From Terramyces sp. JEL0728 (Eukaryota; Chytridiomycota; Chytridiomycetes; Rhizophydiales; Terramycetaceae): DNA of 64,000 nucleotides. The stretch is from the NCBI GenBank assembly GCA_027603945.1, contig JADIIU010000003.1:1-64000 (forward strand), given 5' to 3'. Shown here in pieces: positions 1 through 12,039 of this stretch. Both the position numbers and the translations under genes were made by a program. The notes beneath the pieces are model-generated. The model saw only the letters and a program-made list of their open reading frames with translations, was not told the origin of the DNA and made no database searches. Numbering within the stretch: the stretch's first letter is position 1; every line of letters begins with the position of its first letter.

Positions 1-854
1 ATGAATACCGATTATACAAATACTCAAAGAGAGGATTTGGAGTATTGATTCCAGGGAAGAAACTTGCCCCAGAATTTCTTCAAGAACTATATTCAAAAGC
101 TAAGGACACAATTTTAAATGGGTTGCCTAGATTGATAGCATTGTCGCACGGAAGTGCAGCCCGATTGTACTCTCGATATTCTGGTAGTTTCACCACTCAA
201 CATTCAACTGATTTATCCCAAATTAACAACGAACAAATCCAAAGTACATTGAAATTAACCTTAGCAAAAGTAAAAACATTCAAGGTTGAGTCCAAACTTG
301 TTGGCTCTGACGATTACATCAAATTCGTGAAAGGCGAGCAGTTTGAATGCGATTATGAAAGAGAAAATGACAATCTATTCCCTGATGGACGTGTCACAGA
401 GTTGATTGATATTGATCGGCACACTGAAATGTTCTCGTCAATGTTTTCAAACTATATGGTTTGTAAAATACCCTACTCTGCAAACTGGTCCTTGGCGAGG
501 ATTAAGAGGTATGTTCGTCCTTGCAACTCAAAGTTTCGAATGAACAGACACTACGGAAATTTTATGAATATGGACGTGGCGAGAAAATTAAGGCCAAATA
601 GAGCTGCACACGATGATGAGGAGGAAGACGATTTTGACTATGCCATTCCTAACTGTATAGAAATCAACGAATCTGCCGAATCTGTCTTGACCGCTGCTCT
701 GTCCTTTGTGGACAAGGAAAACGATAACTGGGTACTTTCTCAATACTCGCCAACTGAATGTTGGCTTATTGACAATCCTGGCCAGCAAATGCTGACTGGT
801 AGCTTCGAGCCTTTGTTTTCTACAATGCAAGAATGGATTTATGGAACAAAATAA
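1..854 (+). CDS. Nucleotidyltransferase-fold protein, copy 1 (5' end outside window)
   Basis: This is the 3' part of a gene whose start lies upstream of base 1. Codons run in frame from base 3. The first ~50 bases are almost identical to bases 6487-6536 of the complete copy at 5198-7263, so the two are recent duplicates. The C-terminal part shares the LPDxR...IDIDR stretch, an IPYSANW motif and the closing WLIDNPGQQMLTGSF motif. A 21-nt intron probably occupies 244-264 (starts GTAC, ends CCTTAG), because it sits in the same phase and exactly 14 residues before the same conserved YIKF block as the intron of the other copy. This intron has no in-frame stop, so a retained form would add seven residues. 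The molecular role is unknown. The family resembles nucleotidyltransferase-like ankyrin-type proteins of fungi and amoebae that I know only from general memory. Confidence 0.75.
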   Translation, partial: EYRLYKYSKRGFGVLIPGKKLAPEFLQELYSKAKDTILNGLPRLIALSHGSAARLYSRYSGSFTTQHSTDLSQINNEQIQSTLKLTLAKVKTFKVESKLVGSDDYIKFVKGEQFECDYERENDNLFPDGRVTELIDIDRHTEMFSSMFSNYMVCKIPYSANWSLARIKRYVRPCNSKFRMNRHYGNFMNMDVARKLRPNRAAHDDEEEDDFDYAIPNCIEINESAESVLTAALSFVDKENDNWVLSQYSPTECWLIDNPGQQMLTGSFEPLFSTMQEWIYGTK

Positions 855-868
855 ACTGCATTTTTTTA

Positions 869-1846
869 TTAAGAGGTAGAGTAGGTGTTCAATGTTCTGT
901 CATCCCCAACACTTGCTAATCTAGTACCATCGTCATTGTATGCAACACTCCATACTTGATCAGTATGATTCTCAAACGTATGAACACAGGATCGTGAGTT
1001 TAAATCCCAGATTTTTACTTTCTTGTCGCTTGAACTAGAATTAAAAATACTTACCCAGTTGCAAAATGAATGCCATCAGGCGAAGCAGATACTGATAGTA
1101 CCCATGATTGATGTCCAACAAGAGTCGCAATACAATTGGAATTTATCATGTCGTAGACATTGATTCGTTTATCATCAGATACTGTGATAAGATTCTGCGA
1201 ATCTGGGGTGAATACCATCGATCTAATCGCCATAGAATGGCCTATTATTAATACAGTTTACCTGGCAGAGAGTGAATCAACTTGCCTGTTGAAATATCAA
1301 ACACGTGAATAGTTCCGTTTTCAGCTCCACTTGCCATCTTTAATCCATCGGGGCTCTACTATTAGCTGCTATTACAAACGCAATGGACATTACAAACTTT
1401 CCTCCTGTTGATAAAACACGATCTTTTTCCCCAGTTTCCGCATACCATGTTGTAATGTTTCCAGAATGAGATCCAGTAGCGATAAAGCGGTTATCAGGAG
1501 AGAAACACACTGACCAACATTCGACTGGGTTACATTTCAAATACCTGGTCCAGTGTCTATAGTTTTTATTAATGAATGCGAAGCAACATCCCACACACGT
1601 ATTTGGGAATCTAAACTGGATGAACAAGCCACTAAATTAATGTGAAATACAGGCTCCGTTTGGTGAGATATCTACAGAAATTACTCCTAGTTGATGTCCG
1701 GTAAACGTATGCATTTGAGTCAGTGTATCTCCGTTCCATAATTTAACAGTATCGTCTACTGATCCGGTGATTAATTTGTTTTGCTTCTTGCTCCATGCGA
1801 CTGACCATATCCCATCTGAATGCGCTTTATTAGTTTTCTGTACCAT
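869..1846 (-). CDS. WD40 protein of the SKI8/WDR61 type
   Basis: A seven-bladed WD40 propeller of 292 aa, close to the usual ~300 aa of WDR61/SKI8, which works in the Ski exosome-adaptor complex and in many eukaryotes also in the Paf1 transcription complex. It begins [18 protein letters not shown]. Repeats with GH...V...SP..., TGS.D and KLWN/KIWD signatures follow, and the last blade ends in a GDDRTLNTY motif as in SKI8. Five introns interrupt it: 1632-1650, 1525-1544, 1356-1375, 1242-1261 and 1035-1054, of 19 or 20 nt each. Splicing them gives one continuous propeller, whereas none of the raw reading frames exceeds two blades. A poly(A)-like AATAAA overlaps the stop codon. Another small WD40 protein cannot be excluded. 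Confidence 0.8.
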
Positions 1847-2041
1847 CTTTTATCGTCTTGTGGAGAATAAATGGCATTTAGATTTCACAAAAAATAAAGT
1901 TCAACGAGAAGCAGCTTTTTTATATTGGAATCTGGTGAATTTCAGTATCTGAATCACTATGTTTAATGGAATCAGGCTTAGTTGGCCCTTGCGAATATTT
2001 AGAGGCACTCCATCAAGAGGTTTAAATGCAAAGGAATATAG

Positions 2042-2961
2042 TCATGTTTCTATTACTGATGGACGCATTGCAGATTGAACAGAACTTTTGACAGATTCGT
2101 CGTTGCATTGTTTCCTGGTGCCTGTTTCAAATACCAGTCGTATTAATCCAAAGGCAATAGTAAGAAACAAGATGTGTCCCATTCCAATTACCCCACCGAT
2201 TAATCTACAATCAAAATTAACTTACGCCAAGCAATTTGATACATTCACATCAGAAACAAAAACCGACACTCCCAGCACCAGAATATTTATCCAGTCGATT
2301 ATTATTGCGAGAATTGTGACAATGAAAAGTCTATTCAGGTGTAGATTATCACTAGGTGAAGACCCCCTCTGCTTCTTAAAAATAATTGATTTCGAAGTGT
2401 AAACTGCGTGGAACGACTCGTACGCTATACAGACCAAGCCAAATCCAAGTATCCCACTAGTTTAGCGTATAATTACAGCACACTCCATATATCCATTATA
2501 GGCATTGGCTTTCCGAGAGAAAACAGTTTTCCAACTGATCCTAGAGAACAAATAAGCAGGATTGCGGTGAAAAATATCCGAAATTGTGCTATTCTGTTTG
2601 CAGTGATTAATGTGCTTTGTTTTGCAAATATTTTCAGTACTTGTAACTGGCCCAATATGGTGGTATACATACACATGTAACCCAAGATCTTGTAAATCCA
2701 AATTAACAATGGACAGGGAAAAAGGAAACGTATGGCTATGATAATGTAAAATGAGAGTAAGAGGATATTTATGCTTTGTATAAACCGGTAGGCGCTCGAG
2801 CTAATCCCCAAGTATTTACAAGCAACAATAACTGTCATTGAAATTGAAAGAATCGCGTATACCGCTGTTATTGCAATTGAAAATATCCCGATTGGAGTGT
2901 GTAAATCTATTGGTGCTACTCCTTGTCCATCTATTCCAATATCTGCTGCCAAAATACCCAT
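2042..2961 (-). CDS. Orphan seven-transmembrane protein, tandem copy 1
   Basis: A 292-aa polytopic membrane protein with about seven hydrophobic segments. A short N-terminus with a DIGIDG motif is followed by a helix near residues 25-45, then evenly spaced helices and a polar tail. The layout looks like a GPCR-type receptor, but I recognise no named family. It is the last of three tandem paralogs (with 3063-3972 and 4260-5122). All share the (V/D)GIxIDG start, a conserved F-P-x-P-x-x-(I/W)-W-I-Y-K-(I/M)-L-G block, an (H/Y)AxYTSxSIxF motif after TM5 and a GxxGM(G/S)HIL motif in the last helix. Introns are 2456-2475 (20 nt) and 2205-2225 (21 nt), at the same protein positions as in the paralogs. 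I chose the ATG at 2961 because it aligns with the paralog starts; an in-frame ATG at 2991 adds ten residues. Confidence 0.7.
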
Positions 2962-3062
2962 TGATGATGACGTTTTTGCAAGTTTTGACATTAGGTTAAG
3001 ACGCGTATATCCGGTACTGTGCAAATCGAATAACTGGATGTACAGTATCCGGGTTTATTTAT

Positions 3063-3972
3063 TCACATTTCAGGTGTTTCTCTTTTTTCTTTACTCGCGA
3101 AACTACTACTACAAGTTGGAGCCTGGATAGAACTACTGTCAAATACTTGCTTGATCAATTTAAATATTATAGTCAAGTACAATATATGCCCCATTCCAAT
3201 TACACCTGCAATCAAGCTTGGTTAAAATGCAATTACCCGATACCAAACGCCAGCTGGTTAGATTTCACCAGCAGCGAGCTAATAAGCAATATCGTATTAA
3301 TCCAGTCGGTGATTATAGCAAGACAAGTGATAACATATAGCAGCTGTATACTTGGATTCTTGGCTTTAGTTTGGCTGGTCTTTCTTTTGAAGAATATTGA
3401 TTTGGATGTGTAAATTGCATGCAAAGTCTCGTACAGTATACACACACCGCCCAACACGAACACACCGCAAAGTTAGTTTTTCGTTACTAAATGTTCCATG
3501 TATCTATTATGGATGCCTTCACTCCCAGTGAAGCTATTTTTGCGGCAGTCCCACCAGCACATATGATGGAGAAGAGCGTAAACCCAACGGCAAAGATATT
3601 AATCCGTCTTTCAGTGATAAAAGTGCTGTTATTTGAAAATACCTTTAATATCCGCAACTGCCCAATGATTGTAGCGTACATGCAAGTAATTCCTAGCATT
3701 TTATATATCCAAACGATGGCTGGAAATGGAAACACAAACCTAATTGTTATGGCGATATTATAAGCCAAGCATATCACGTTGATGAATTGTACAAATACTT
3801 TGGCGTTTGCTTTGACACCGATATACCTCGTCTGGATTAGAATGTTCATTGTTAGCGATAGGAGGGTATACAGTGCAGCAAATGAAGCAGCGAGCACACC
3901 GATATCAAGTTGGAGATTTAGTCCTTCCTCTGGTGTGCCATCGATACCAATTCCCACATCAAATGCCCGCAT
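3063..3972 (-). CDS. Orphan seven-transmembrane protein, tandem copy 2 (odd 3' splice site)
   Basis: The middle member of the 7TM trio, 289 aa, with the same helix layout and motifs (start MRAFDVGIGIDG; FPFPAIVWIYKMLG; HAIYTSKSIFF; GVIGMGHIL) and a Ser/Thr/Lys-rich tail. Two introns are expected by alignment with the other copies: 3468-3487 and 3217-3236, both 20 nt. The first begins GTAAC and contains CTAAC at the usual place, but it ends in TG rather than AG; no AG exists nearby that would restore the frame. The gene therefore either uses a GT-TG intron or is becoming a pseudogene. All other reading frame features are intact. The ATG at 3972 matches the start of copy 3. Confidence 0.65.
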
Positions 3973-4259
3973 TGAGGAATGACGTGTAAAGAGATGTATG
4001 GACTTTCTTGAGTGGGATTGTAAAATATTGAAATACAAACAAATCTTTTTATTTCTCTTCTTTTGGGCAGCATGCTGACATGTCGGTCTATAGGTTGTAA
4101 TGGGATCCTGCTGATGGGAAGGAGCCTGTAATAGTCTCTTAGATTGGTCGATTTATTCTTTATCTGCCGATACTAGCCGAGTCAATTGAGCTTCAGTTGT
4201 CCATTACAAGAGTACCATCGAACCGATAGAATCCAACAATAGACCACTAATGGTTGAAT

Positions 4260-5122
4260 CTAGTTACTAGTATTCCGCACGCTGCTGCTTTCAAAGATTT
4301 GCTTAATTAACTTGAAAATAATAGTCAAATATAGAATATGACTCATCCCAACTATACCACCAATCAATCTAAGTTAATTAAAGATACCCAAGGCAGAATG
4401 CAGTGTTTGAAGACGTAACGAAGATGACACTACCAATCAGTGCTATATTTGTCCAGTCAGTAGCAATCGCAATACATGTAATGGTATAAAGCATATCCAA
4501 ATGAGATTTCTGAGCTACACTTTTCTCGTTTCCCTTTTGAAAGATTATCGACTGTGAGGTATAGATTGCGTGGCCGGTTTCGTAAGCAACGCTCACTACT
4601 CCTAATAAAAGCACTCCACTGGATTAGTTTCAATTACTAGATATTCCACTGATCCATTATTCCTCCCTTCGCACCTAGTGAAAACAATTTCGCCATAGTT
4701 CCTGTCATACAAACCAAGTAGAAAACAGAAAATATGATTTTGAATAGGTATATCCGGTGCGGTGTAACAATGTGACTATTCTTTGCAAATATCGTCAATA
4801 CTCTCAACTGTCCGATTATCGTACAGTATATACATATTGATCCCAGCATTTTGTATATCCAAGATATCAATGGAAATGGATATAGAAAACGAATTGCAAT
4901 GGTGATATCGAATAAAAGCAGCATGAGATTTATCGCTAGGATAAATAGGAACGCGCTTGCATTCACTCCAATGTATCTCGAAATGATCAAGATATTCATT
5001 ACGATTGCAAGTAAAGTATAAAAACATGTAATTGATAGCGAAATCTTTCCGATTGGTGTGCTTAGATCGATTGCTGTCTCTGGCGCTCCATCAATTGCAA
5101 TTCCAACGGTGAAAGCACCCAT
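4260..5122 (-). CDS. Orphan seven-transmembrane protein, tandem copy 3
   Basis: The first-transcribed member of the 7TM trio, 274 aa, starting MGAFTVGIAIDGAPE at an unambiguous ATG. About seven hydrophobic helices are visible, with a FPLISWIYKMLG loop, a GHAIYTSQSIIF segment and a GGIVGMSHIL last helix. Two 19-nt introns at 4619-4637 and 4369-4387 lie at the same sites as in the two paralogs, both with canonical GT and AG ends. The start codon is only 75 bp from that of the divergently transcribed PBZ-nucleotidyltransferase gene, so the two probably share a bidirectional promoter. The topology suggests a chemosensory or signalling receptor, but this is inference; ligand and G-protein coupling cannot be read from the sequence. 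Confidence 0.7.
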
Positions 5123-5197
5123 AGTATGACGTCGCGTAGTAAGATTATTTCAGAATCGAACCAATATGGCTGGACAATGTGTGGTACAGCGCCATAA

Positions 5198-7263
5198 ATG
5201 AGACCGTTACCGAAAGTAGGGGAAATTTCTGACTTGCAATCTCCAATGGCAAGCTGTCGGTATGGTGCCAATTGCTACAGAATTAATATGGACCACTTGC
5301 GTCAATTTGAACATCCGATTTCAGTGTACATGTCCAGGACAGCTGTAACCCATGAAGAAGTGGATGAACACAAATGGATTGCACAATGCAAAGATAGAGA
5401 CCAGTGCACCGATACCAGCCCAGAGCATTTGCAACTGTACTGGCATGATGGAGACCTGTATATTGATCCGTATGAAGCATTATCTAAACATGCAAGTGAA
5501 ATGAAAGACAAAAGACTCGAAACCGAACAAGATCCTGTTTTAATGAATGGTATTGAATTGAACAGTAGCGATCATCCCGAAATTCGAGTTAATTCGATAC
5601 GATCGTTAAAGGACATGGCGATGGAAAAAGTTGCGCAAGCAATCAATGAAGCTCCTCTAAACTACGTCAACTATTTCCAAAATATGCCAGAGGAAATTTG
5701 CAAGTGCTACTTTAAGCTGCTTACATTTCACTCCCTGGAAAAATTAGTAGAAACAAATGCATTTGAATGGTGGCAGGGAGACTTGTCGTTTTCTCAATTC
5801 AATCGAAAGTTAGAAACTCACTATCGGCAACTATCTGTTTCTGACAGAACGAGTAGAGAATTGAAGGACCCCTACTTGATGATGAGTGATGTGTTTGTTG
5901 GCTATCAAACCAAAAAGTTTGATGAAGGCGATAGCAATACCTTGGTGTTAAACCGTGATTATGAACCAGGAGCAGCTTTTGCTTCTAGAGAGCTATTCAA
6001 GAAACAATGGCACCACCTTACTGGAGGGGTATTTCAAGACATTGATTTGTCAAATCTGTTCTTTGCTGGTGGTGCTGTATTGGCTGCCCTGCAACCATTT
6101 GATCCCACAAAGGATATAAATGAACAGTTGATTGAAAGGGGATACTATAACTCTGATATTGATATTTTCGTTCATGGTTATGACGATGTTGTCGCAGCTA
6201 CCGATAGGGTCCAAAGGTTTTGTTCAGATATACAAGCAAAAGTCGGAGATAAAATACTATTTGCACGCACTCGCAATTCATTAACAATTGTACGGGAATA
6301 TCCTCTACGCCAAATTCAAGTGATTTTCAGATTGTACAAGTCCCCAAGCGAAGTATTGATGGGATTCGACATTGATTCTTGTTGCGTCGGCTACGATGGG
6401 AAAGAAGTGTATGGGATTCCTAGGTTTTTTGAAGCGATTACCTACCAGAGAAATGTCGTTGATGTCACTCGAAGATCGCCCAGTTATGAATACCGATTAT
6501 ACAAATACTCAAAGAGAGGATTTGGAGTATTGATTCCAGGAAGAAAAGTTGTTTTGGATAGGAAAGCACAAACAAAGACAAGTGGATTGCCCTTATTGCT
6601 ATCTTTGGCAAATAGAGATGCCAAGAACTTGTACTTTAGAGAAGAAATTAAAAACAGTGCTCAACCATCCCTCAAAGGTATTTTGTGTTAATGGAAGAAA
6701 AATTGAAGATTGACAGGTTAAAAGAGGAATATGTAAATTTCAAAGAATATATAAAATTTGTGTGCGGGGAAGAGTTTCAAATCAGCAACAAAAGACAAAG
6801 AGGTGGGCTACTCCCAGATAATAGAACTACTGATATCATAGATATCGATCGTTATGTCGAAACCATTTCATATAAATATTCCAATTATATGTCAGTCAAA
6901 ATACCATATTCTGCAAACTGGGATTTGGAACGGATTGCGTCTTTTGTCCGAGCATTAAACTACAAATTCAGAATGAATCATACTTATGGATCTTTCAATG
7001 GGCTTGAAATCTCTAGTGCAGTTCCGCATGAAGATTTCCCCGATATCCTTAGTTGTGTTGAAGTAAGCAGCTCTGCAGATTATGTATTGCGGTCACATCT
7101 GCGCTTTATTGAAGAGAAAGATGGCGCAGAATTGATTTCTCTGTATTCTCCAATTGAGTGTTGGCTGATTGACAACCCAGGACAGCAAATGCTTACCGGG
7201 AGCTTCCAACCCATTTTCTCTGGTCTTGATTCATGGATCGATGGAGGAGACTTTATACAATAA
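5198..7263 (+). CDS. PBZ zinc-finger nucleotidyltransferase-fold protein, copy 2 (complete)
   Basis: A 681-aa protein with an unusual domain order. Residues ~20-39 form a PBZ (poly(ADP-ribose)-binding) zinc finger: C20-x5-C26-x6-H33-x5-H39 with the CRYGANCYRIN core and a final HP. A second element with identical spacing (C64, C70, H77, H83) follows, with a less typical core. Around residues 290-322 there is an AGGAVL motif and an SDIDIFVHG motif; together these are the GG...DxD signature of the Pol-beta-type nucleotidyltransferase fold, with D320 and D322 as candidate metal ligands. A C-terminal domain ends in WLIDNPGQQMLTGSF. One 20-nt intron is at 6678-6697. I infer a PAR-recruited nuclear protein; whether it is catalytic is unknown. 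A partial duplicate occupies 1-854, with the 7TM trio and a WD40 gene between them. Confidence 0.78.
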
Positions 7264-7279
7264 AGTTTGAAATAGCAAT

Positions 7280-8563
<1,284 letters not shown>

Positions 8564-8852
8564 GTCTGGGTTGTAGTAAGGAAAAGTGCCAGTTGGTTGT
8601 AAATGGTTAGAAATTACGTTCAGGCGTCGCTGGGTCATACAAAAAACAAAGATGCAGCCACACCCATCTCCAGCAAAAATTCTACTCAAAAACTTGTGCT
8701 ACCAAACTATTTATTCAGTAGAACTTGCGATCCTCAGTCGTTACCGCAACTCCCTCTCGTGCAAACACCGTCACCGCCTTGAACTTTCACATTCCGTCCT
8801 CACATTGTTTAGTGGCGCAGCCGAAATTCAGTCATCAGATTCGGAATCGCGT
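8564..8852. other. Intergenic region 5' of the aminotransferase
   Basis: This stretch separates the start of the aspartate aminotransferase gene from the stop of the HExxH-protein gene, both on the minus strand. A plus-strand open frame crosses it but has no recognisable domain and no splice structure, so I treat it as chance. The region must hold the aminotransferase promoter. I saw no tRNA and no clear regulatory motif. Confidence 0.4.
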
Positions 8853-9610
8853 TTAGAATGCTGTATCAATAGGGTTTGCTAATTTGGGGAGCGCTACATG
8901 TTTCTTTAGCTGTTGATGAATCTCGGATAGATAAGCTGAATATTTCTTTCCAAAATCAGCTGGGTTTTCTCGAACATACGCTTGAAACTCGTCTTCATAC
9001 GCATTAGGATGATAATTCCTAGATTTAATAGTATTTACCTTTGCTGTAGCTCCTTTTCTATTACTGTGCGAATATTTTGATCCAGCCCAGAATAAATCTT
9101 GGATATCATTTCTCTATAGTCCGAGTTTGCAAAGTACACTGCGTGGGCCCATTCATGAAGAAATGTAGATTGGTCCCCTTTTAATCCAGCAATCAAGTAA
9201 TTTGCCTGTATGTTTGCCGTGAGTGATTTCATGTAGAGCTCACCTTCCGTATAATCAGATATTGTCCCCATCCACTCATAATATACACCAATAGGGAAAT
9301 TTACTCCTTTCAGAGGACCGTTGAGCTCCTGTTTTTCGTAGAACAAATGAACATTCATCAGCGCATCCTTCAAATCTTGCGCAGTGGCAAAATAAAGAAT
9401 CAAAACACTATCATTTACATATGCGGTTGGCTTTGTGAATCCTTTAACTGGCTTTGATTTCAACAATTGTGCTGCTTTAGAACCTGGCTTTGGAGGTTTT
9501 TTCTTTTTGTCCTTTGGCTTTGGCGGATTTGAATTTTGTTGTGGATTACTTTCTGTTGCGGATATATTCAACTCTTTAATTGAATCCAATACTTCAAGTG
9601 AGTTGGACAT
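8853..9610 (-). CDS. HExxH zinc-peptidase-like protein
   Basis: A 245-aa protein with a Lys/Pro-rich low-complexity N-terminal segment (residues ~20-55, PKPKDKKKKPPKPG) followed by a globular domain containing TFLHEWAHAVYF. HEWAH is an HExxH zinc-ligand motif preceded by hydrophobic residues, as in metallopeptidases. A third zinc ligand could be a downstream Asp/Glu of the NSDYREM segment or the C-terminal EDEF region, but this is not resolved. One 20-nt intron is at 9019-9038. The ATG at 9610 (MSNSLEVLDS) is the only ATG in a plausible context. I do not recognise the precise family; a predicted peptidase-like protein of basic N-terminal charge, possibly nuclear, is as far as the sequence goes. 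Confidence 0.62.
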
Positions 9611-9733
9611 TTTTTTGTGTTCAAAAAAGAAAATCAAAGGAATTGAATGGACAGACATAGCTGATTACCGAAAACGCAGTACCCTTAATGGTTTGGTTGC
9701 GATCGCTCTATTGCAGGTCGTCACGTTTAAGTG

Positions 9734-11755
9734 TTAGAATTGCAGTTTATTTAAATAAGCAGTAATTAAAGTAAAGTGGCAACCACCTGCAACAGATTGC
9801 ACTCTTCTGTCTCCTTTCAAGCTAACCTTTTTGAATTTCAGTTGAGTCATTGGTTCGTCATCCAAATTGCCGTGTGGATCCCAATGCCCAAGTTGTCCAT
9901 ACAAGCTCTGTCCTGTTGTCCACAAATTTCCATCTGTATCAATGGCATCTAAAGTTAAATGTTTTTACATGAGCTAGCACTTGACACGCCAGCAGCGATT
10001 TGTGCAATTTTTACAGTTGTAGGTATTAACTGAGGGGTTGAGTAAACCTTGCTCCCAACAACCCCTAACTGCCCATCATTATTTCTTCCGGCACCGTAGA
10101 TTTTACCTTCAGAATCTAAAAATAGCGCATGATGAATACTTCCAGCTATCTGGACAATTTGCTTGTTCTTAAAATAATCAAGCAGTACCGGGTAATTTCT
10201 TTTTTTGAAATCTCCAAGTCCTAATTCCCCAAAAGAGTTCTTTCCGCAAGCATAAACTCTGTTTTCGTCGACAAAGAAAGTATTATATCCGCAGGCGAAT
10301 ATATGACTGACCGGATGGAATAAAACCTTTGTTGGGATAAACTCTTGACCAGTTGCAAGTCTGTCGAGAGAAATTGGTCTCCCTAGTTCACCATGCTCAC
10401 CGAATCCCCATGTATACACAGAACCCTCCTTTGTCAGGCATACCAAATGAGACTCGCCTGCCTTTATATCAATAGCATCTGACACAAGGACTCTCTTTGG
10501 TTCCAATTGGTTTTCAGTAGCACCATCAAACCTACATTTCCCAACCTCGTTCCTAAAGTATCCCCAAGACCAAACACATCCTTCAGTGTCAATACAAGCT
10601 GAAATGCATTCTCCTGCAGTTACAACTGTGACATTGTCTTTTAATTTCGCTGGGATTTCTCCGTGCTCTCTTCCAATACAATCTGCCAGTCCCCAACACC
10701 ACAACTGCTTTAGTTAAATATTACTTGGTTATTGTCAGTCAATGCATAAGCAAACATTGATCCACATACGACTTCTCTAACTTGGATTCGGCCAATAGAA
10801 TCCAACTTGTCGTCAAGTTTCACTTTTCCAAATTTTGCAGATAATCTTCCTGCTCTTCCCAGTTGGCCATCATCGTTCTGGCCCTATCATTAATATTAGT
10901 TACAATGGAAAACGTTTCACTTTCGATTGGACTACAAGTTGGGTCCTGCTCTGTATTTGGGATCACTGTTGCCTGTGATTATCGTAACAATTACCGCTTT
11001 GGATGGACGAGAAAAATGAGTTTCAGAATGAATATAATCAACGTACTTCATTGCGGATTGAAGTTGTTCGCAAACGCTATTGTATTCCAAAAGTACCCTT
11101 GACATTTTAGAATCGGCATTGCCCAAGCATATCTCACTCAGATATTCGATAATATCAATATTAATATAAGGGTTTTCCTTGTTGATTTGCTGGATTAAAG
11201 ATAAATTTGGAATGTCTGTTGTATTATCCAATGGGCAACTTTTCCTATCCATCTGAGTGTCTGCTTGAAATCCAGTTGACGGTTGGCATTCCACGGCTGG
11301 GTTTGCGTTCCCATCTTCCATTTGGAATGCGCCAGCAATCCCATCAATGTTTGATATTTCATCATCATCGCGTTCAACAGCAATCGAGAATTCGCTGTTC
11401 TCTTCAAATAAGCCTGTAATTAGTAAAAAGTACTTTTGCTTGATTCTGGAATTGTTTCTAACCGTTTTGCTTGAACTTCAAATGAATCAGGATAAGGATG
11501 AGGAATTGGAATCAGTCTACGCCATTCCGCAGTAATATCATCAGATGAAACTATAGATTTAGCATTCATTGAATTGAATTCAGTTTGTGTTTCGAAATTC
11601 ATAAAAAGCTGATTGAATTGATTGATAATGGACTTTGCTTCTAAAAACTCTTGTTCAATTTGCAAATGGGATAATTGGCAGTCGCTGAGAGTTGGAAGCG
11701 ATATTGGGCCAATTGATATACCAGAATCTGCTGTCCGCATCATTGGAGAGTTCAT
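9734..11755 (-). CDS. RCC1-repeat protein with a long N-terminal region
   Basis: A 639-aa protein. The first ~280 residues are acidic and mostly helical, with no domain I recognise. The rest is an RCC1-type propeller with repeated WxWG, G(E/Q)LG and AGxxH elements (for example WSWGYFRNEVG, TWGFGEHGELGR, CGKNSFGELGLGD, GAGRNNDGQLG). RCC1-family proteins act as Ran exchange factors or as adaptors. Five introns join pieces that would otherwise look like separate genes: 11414-11433, 10973-10994 (22 nt), 10884-10903, 10705-10724 and 9949-9968. The start is uncertain: the open frame extends upstream of the ATG at 11755 but contains no earlier ATG. The long N-terminus argues for an RCC1-like adaptor rather than the Ran exchange factor itself. 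Confidence 0.78.
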
Positions 11756-11877
11756 GTTTGCAACAACGCGTAAAAGCTCAATCTGGCGCGATTCGTTTAT
11801 GCAGTCTGCAATTCTTTCGTACAATAAATGAATTAAGACAAGTGGAAACTGTAGAAGACGGCATATAGATTACCAAA

Positions 11878-12039
11878 ATGAGCGGTTCTCCTATGGATAT
11901 TAGGACATTCGGAACTATTCAAAAACTACCACTTCAAATAAAGTGTAGACCTATTTACTGTTCTTCAAAGCAATTGTCCGACAGTTCTATCCTGAATTTC
12001 ATGTCCAGAAAATCTCGAATTTTTAATCATGGACTTTGA
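11878..12039 (+). other. Upstream open reading frame overlapping the coiled-coil gene start
   Basis: An ATG-initiated 53-codon frame that starts 151 bp before the ATG of the coiled-coil gene and ends in TGA 11 bp past it, in another frame. It could be a translated uORF, or part of a missed first exon of that gene. I could not find a GT-AG pair of the usual 19-23 nt that would join the two frames. Confidence 0.3.

Noticed and set aside
8586..8882. A 98-codon plus-strand frame
   Set aside because: No recognisable domain; its 3' end overlaps the HExxH gene on the other strand.
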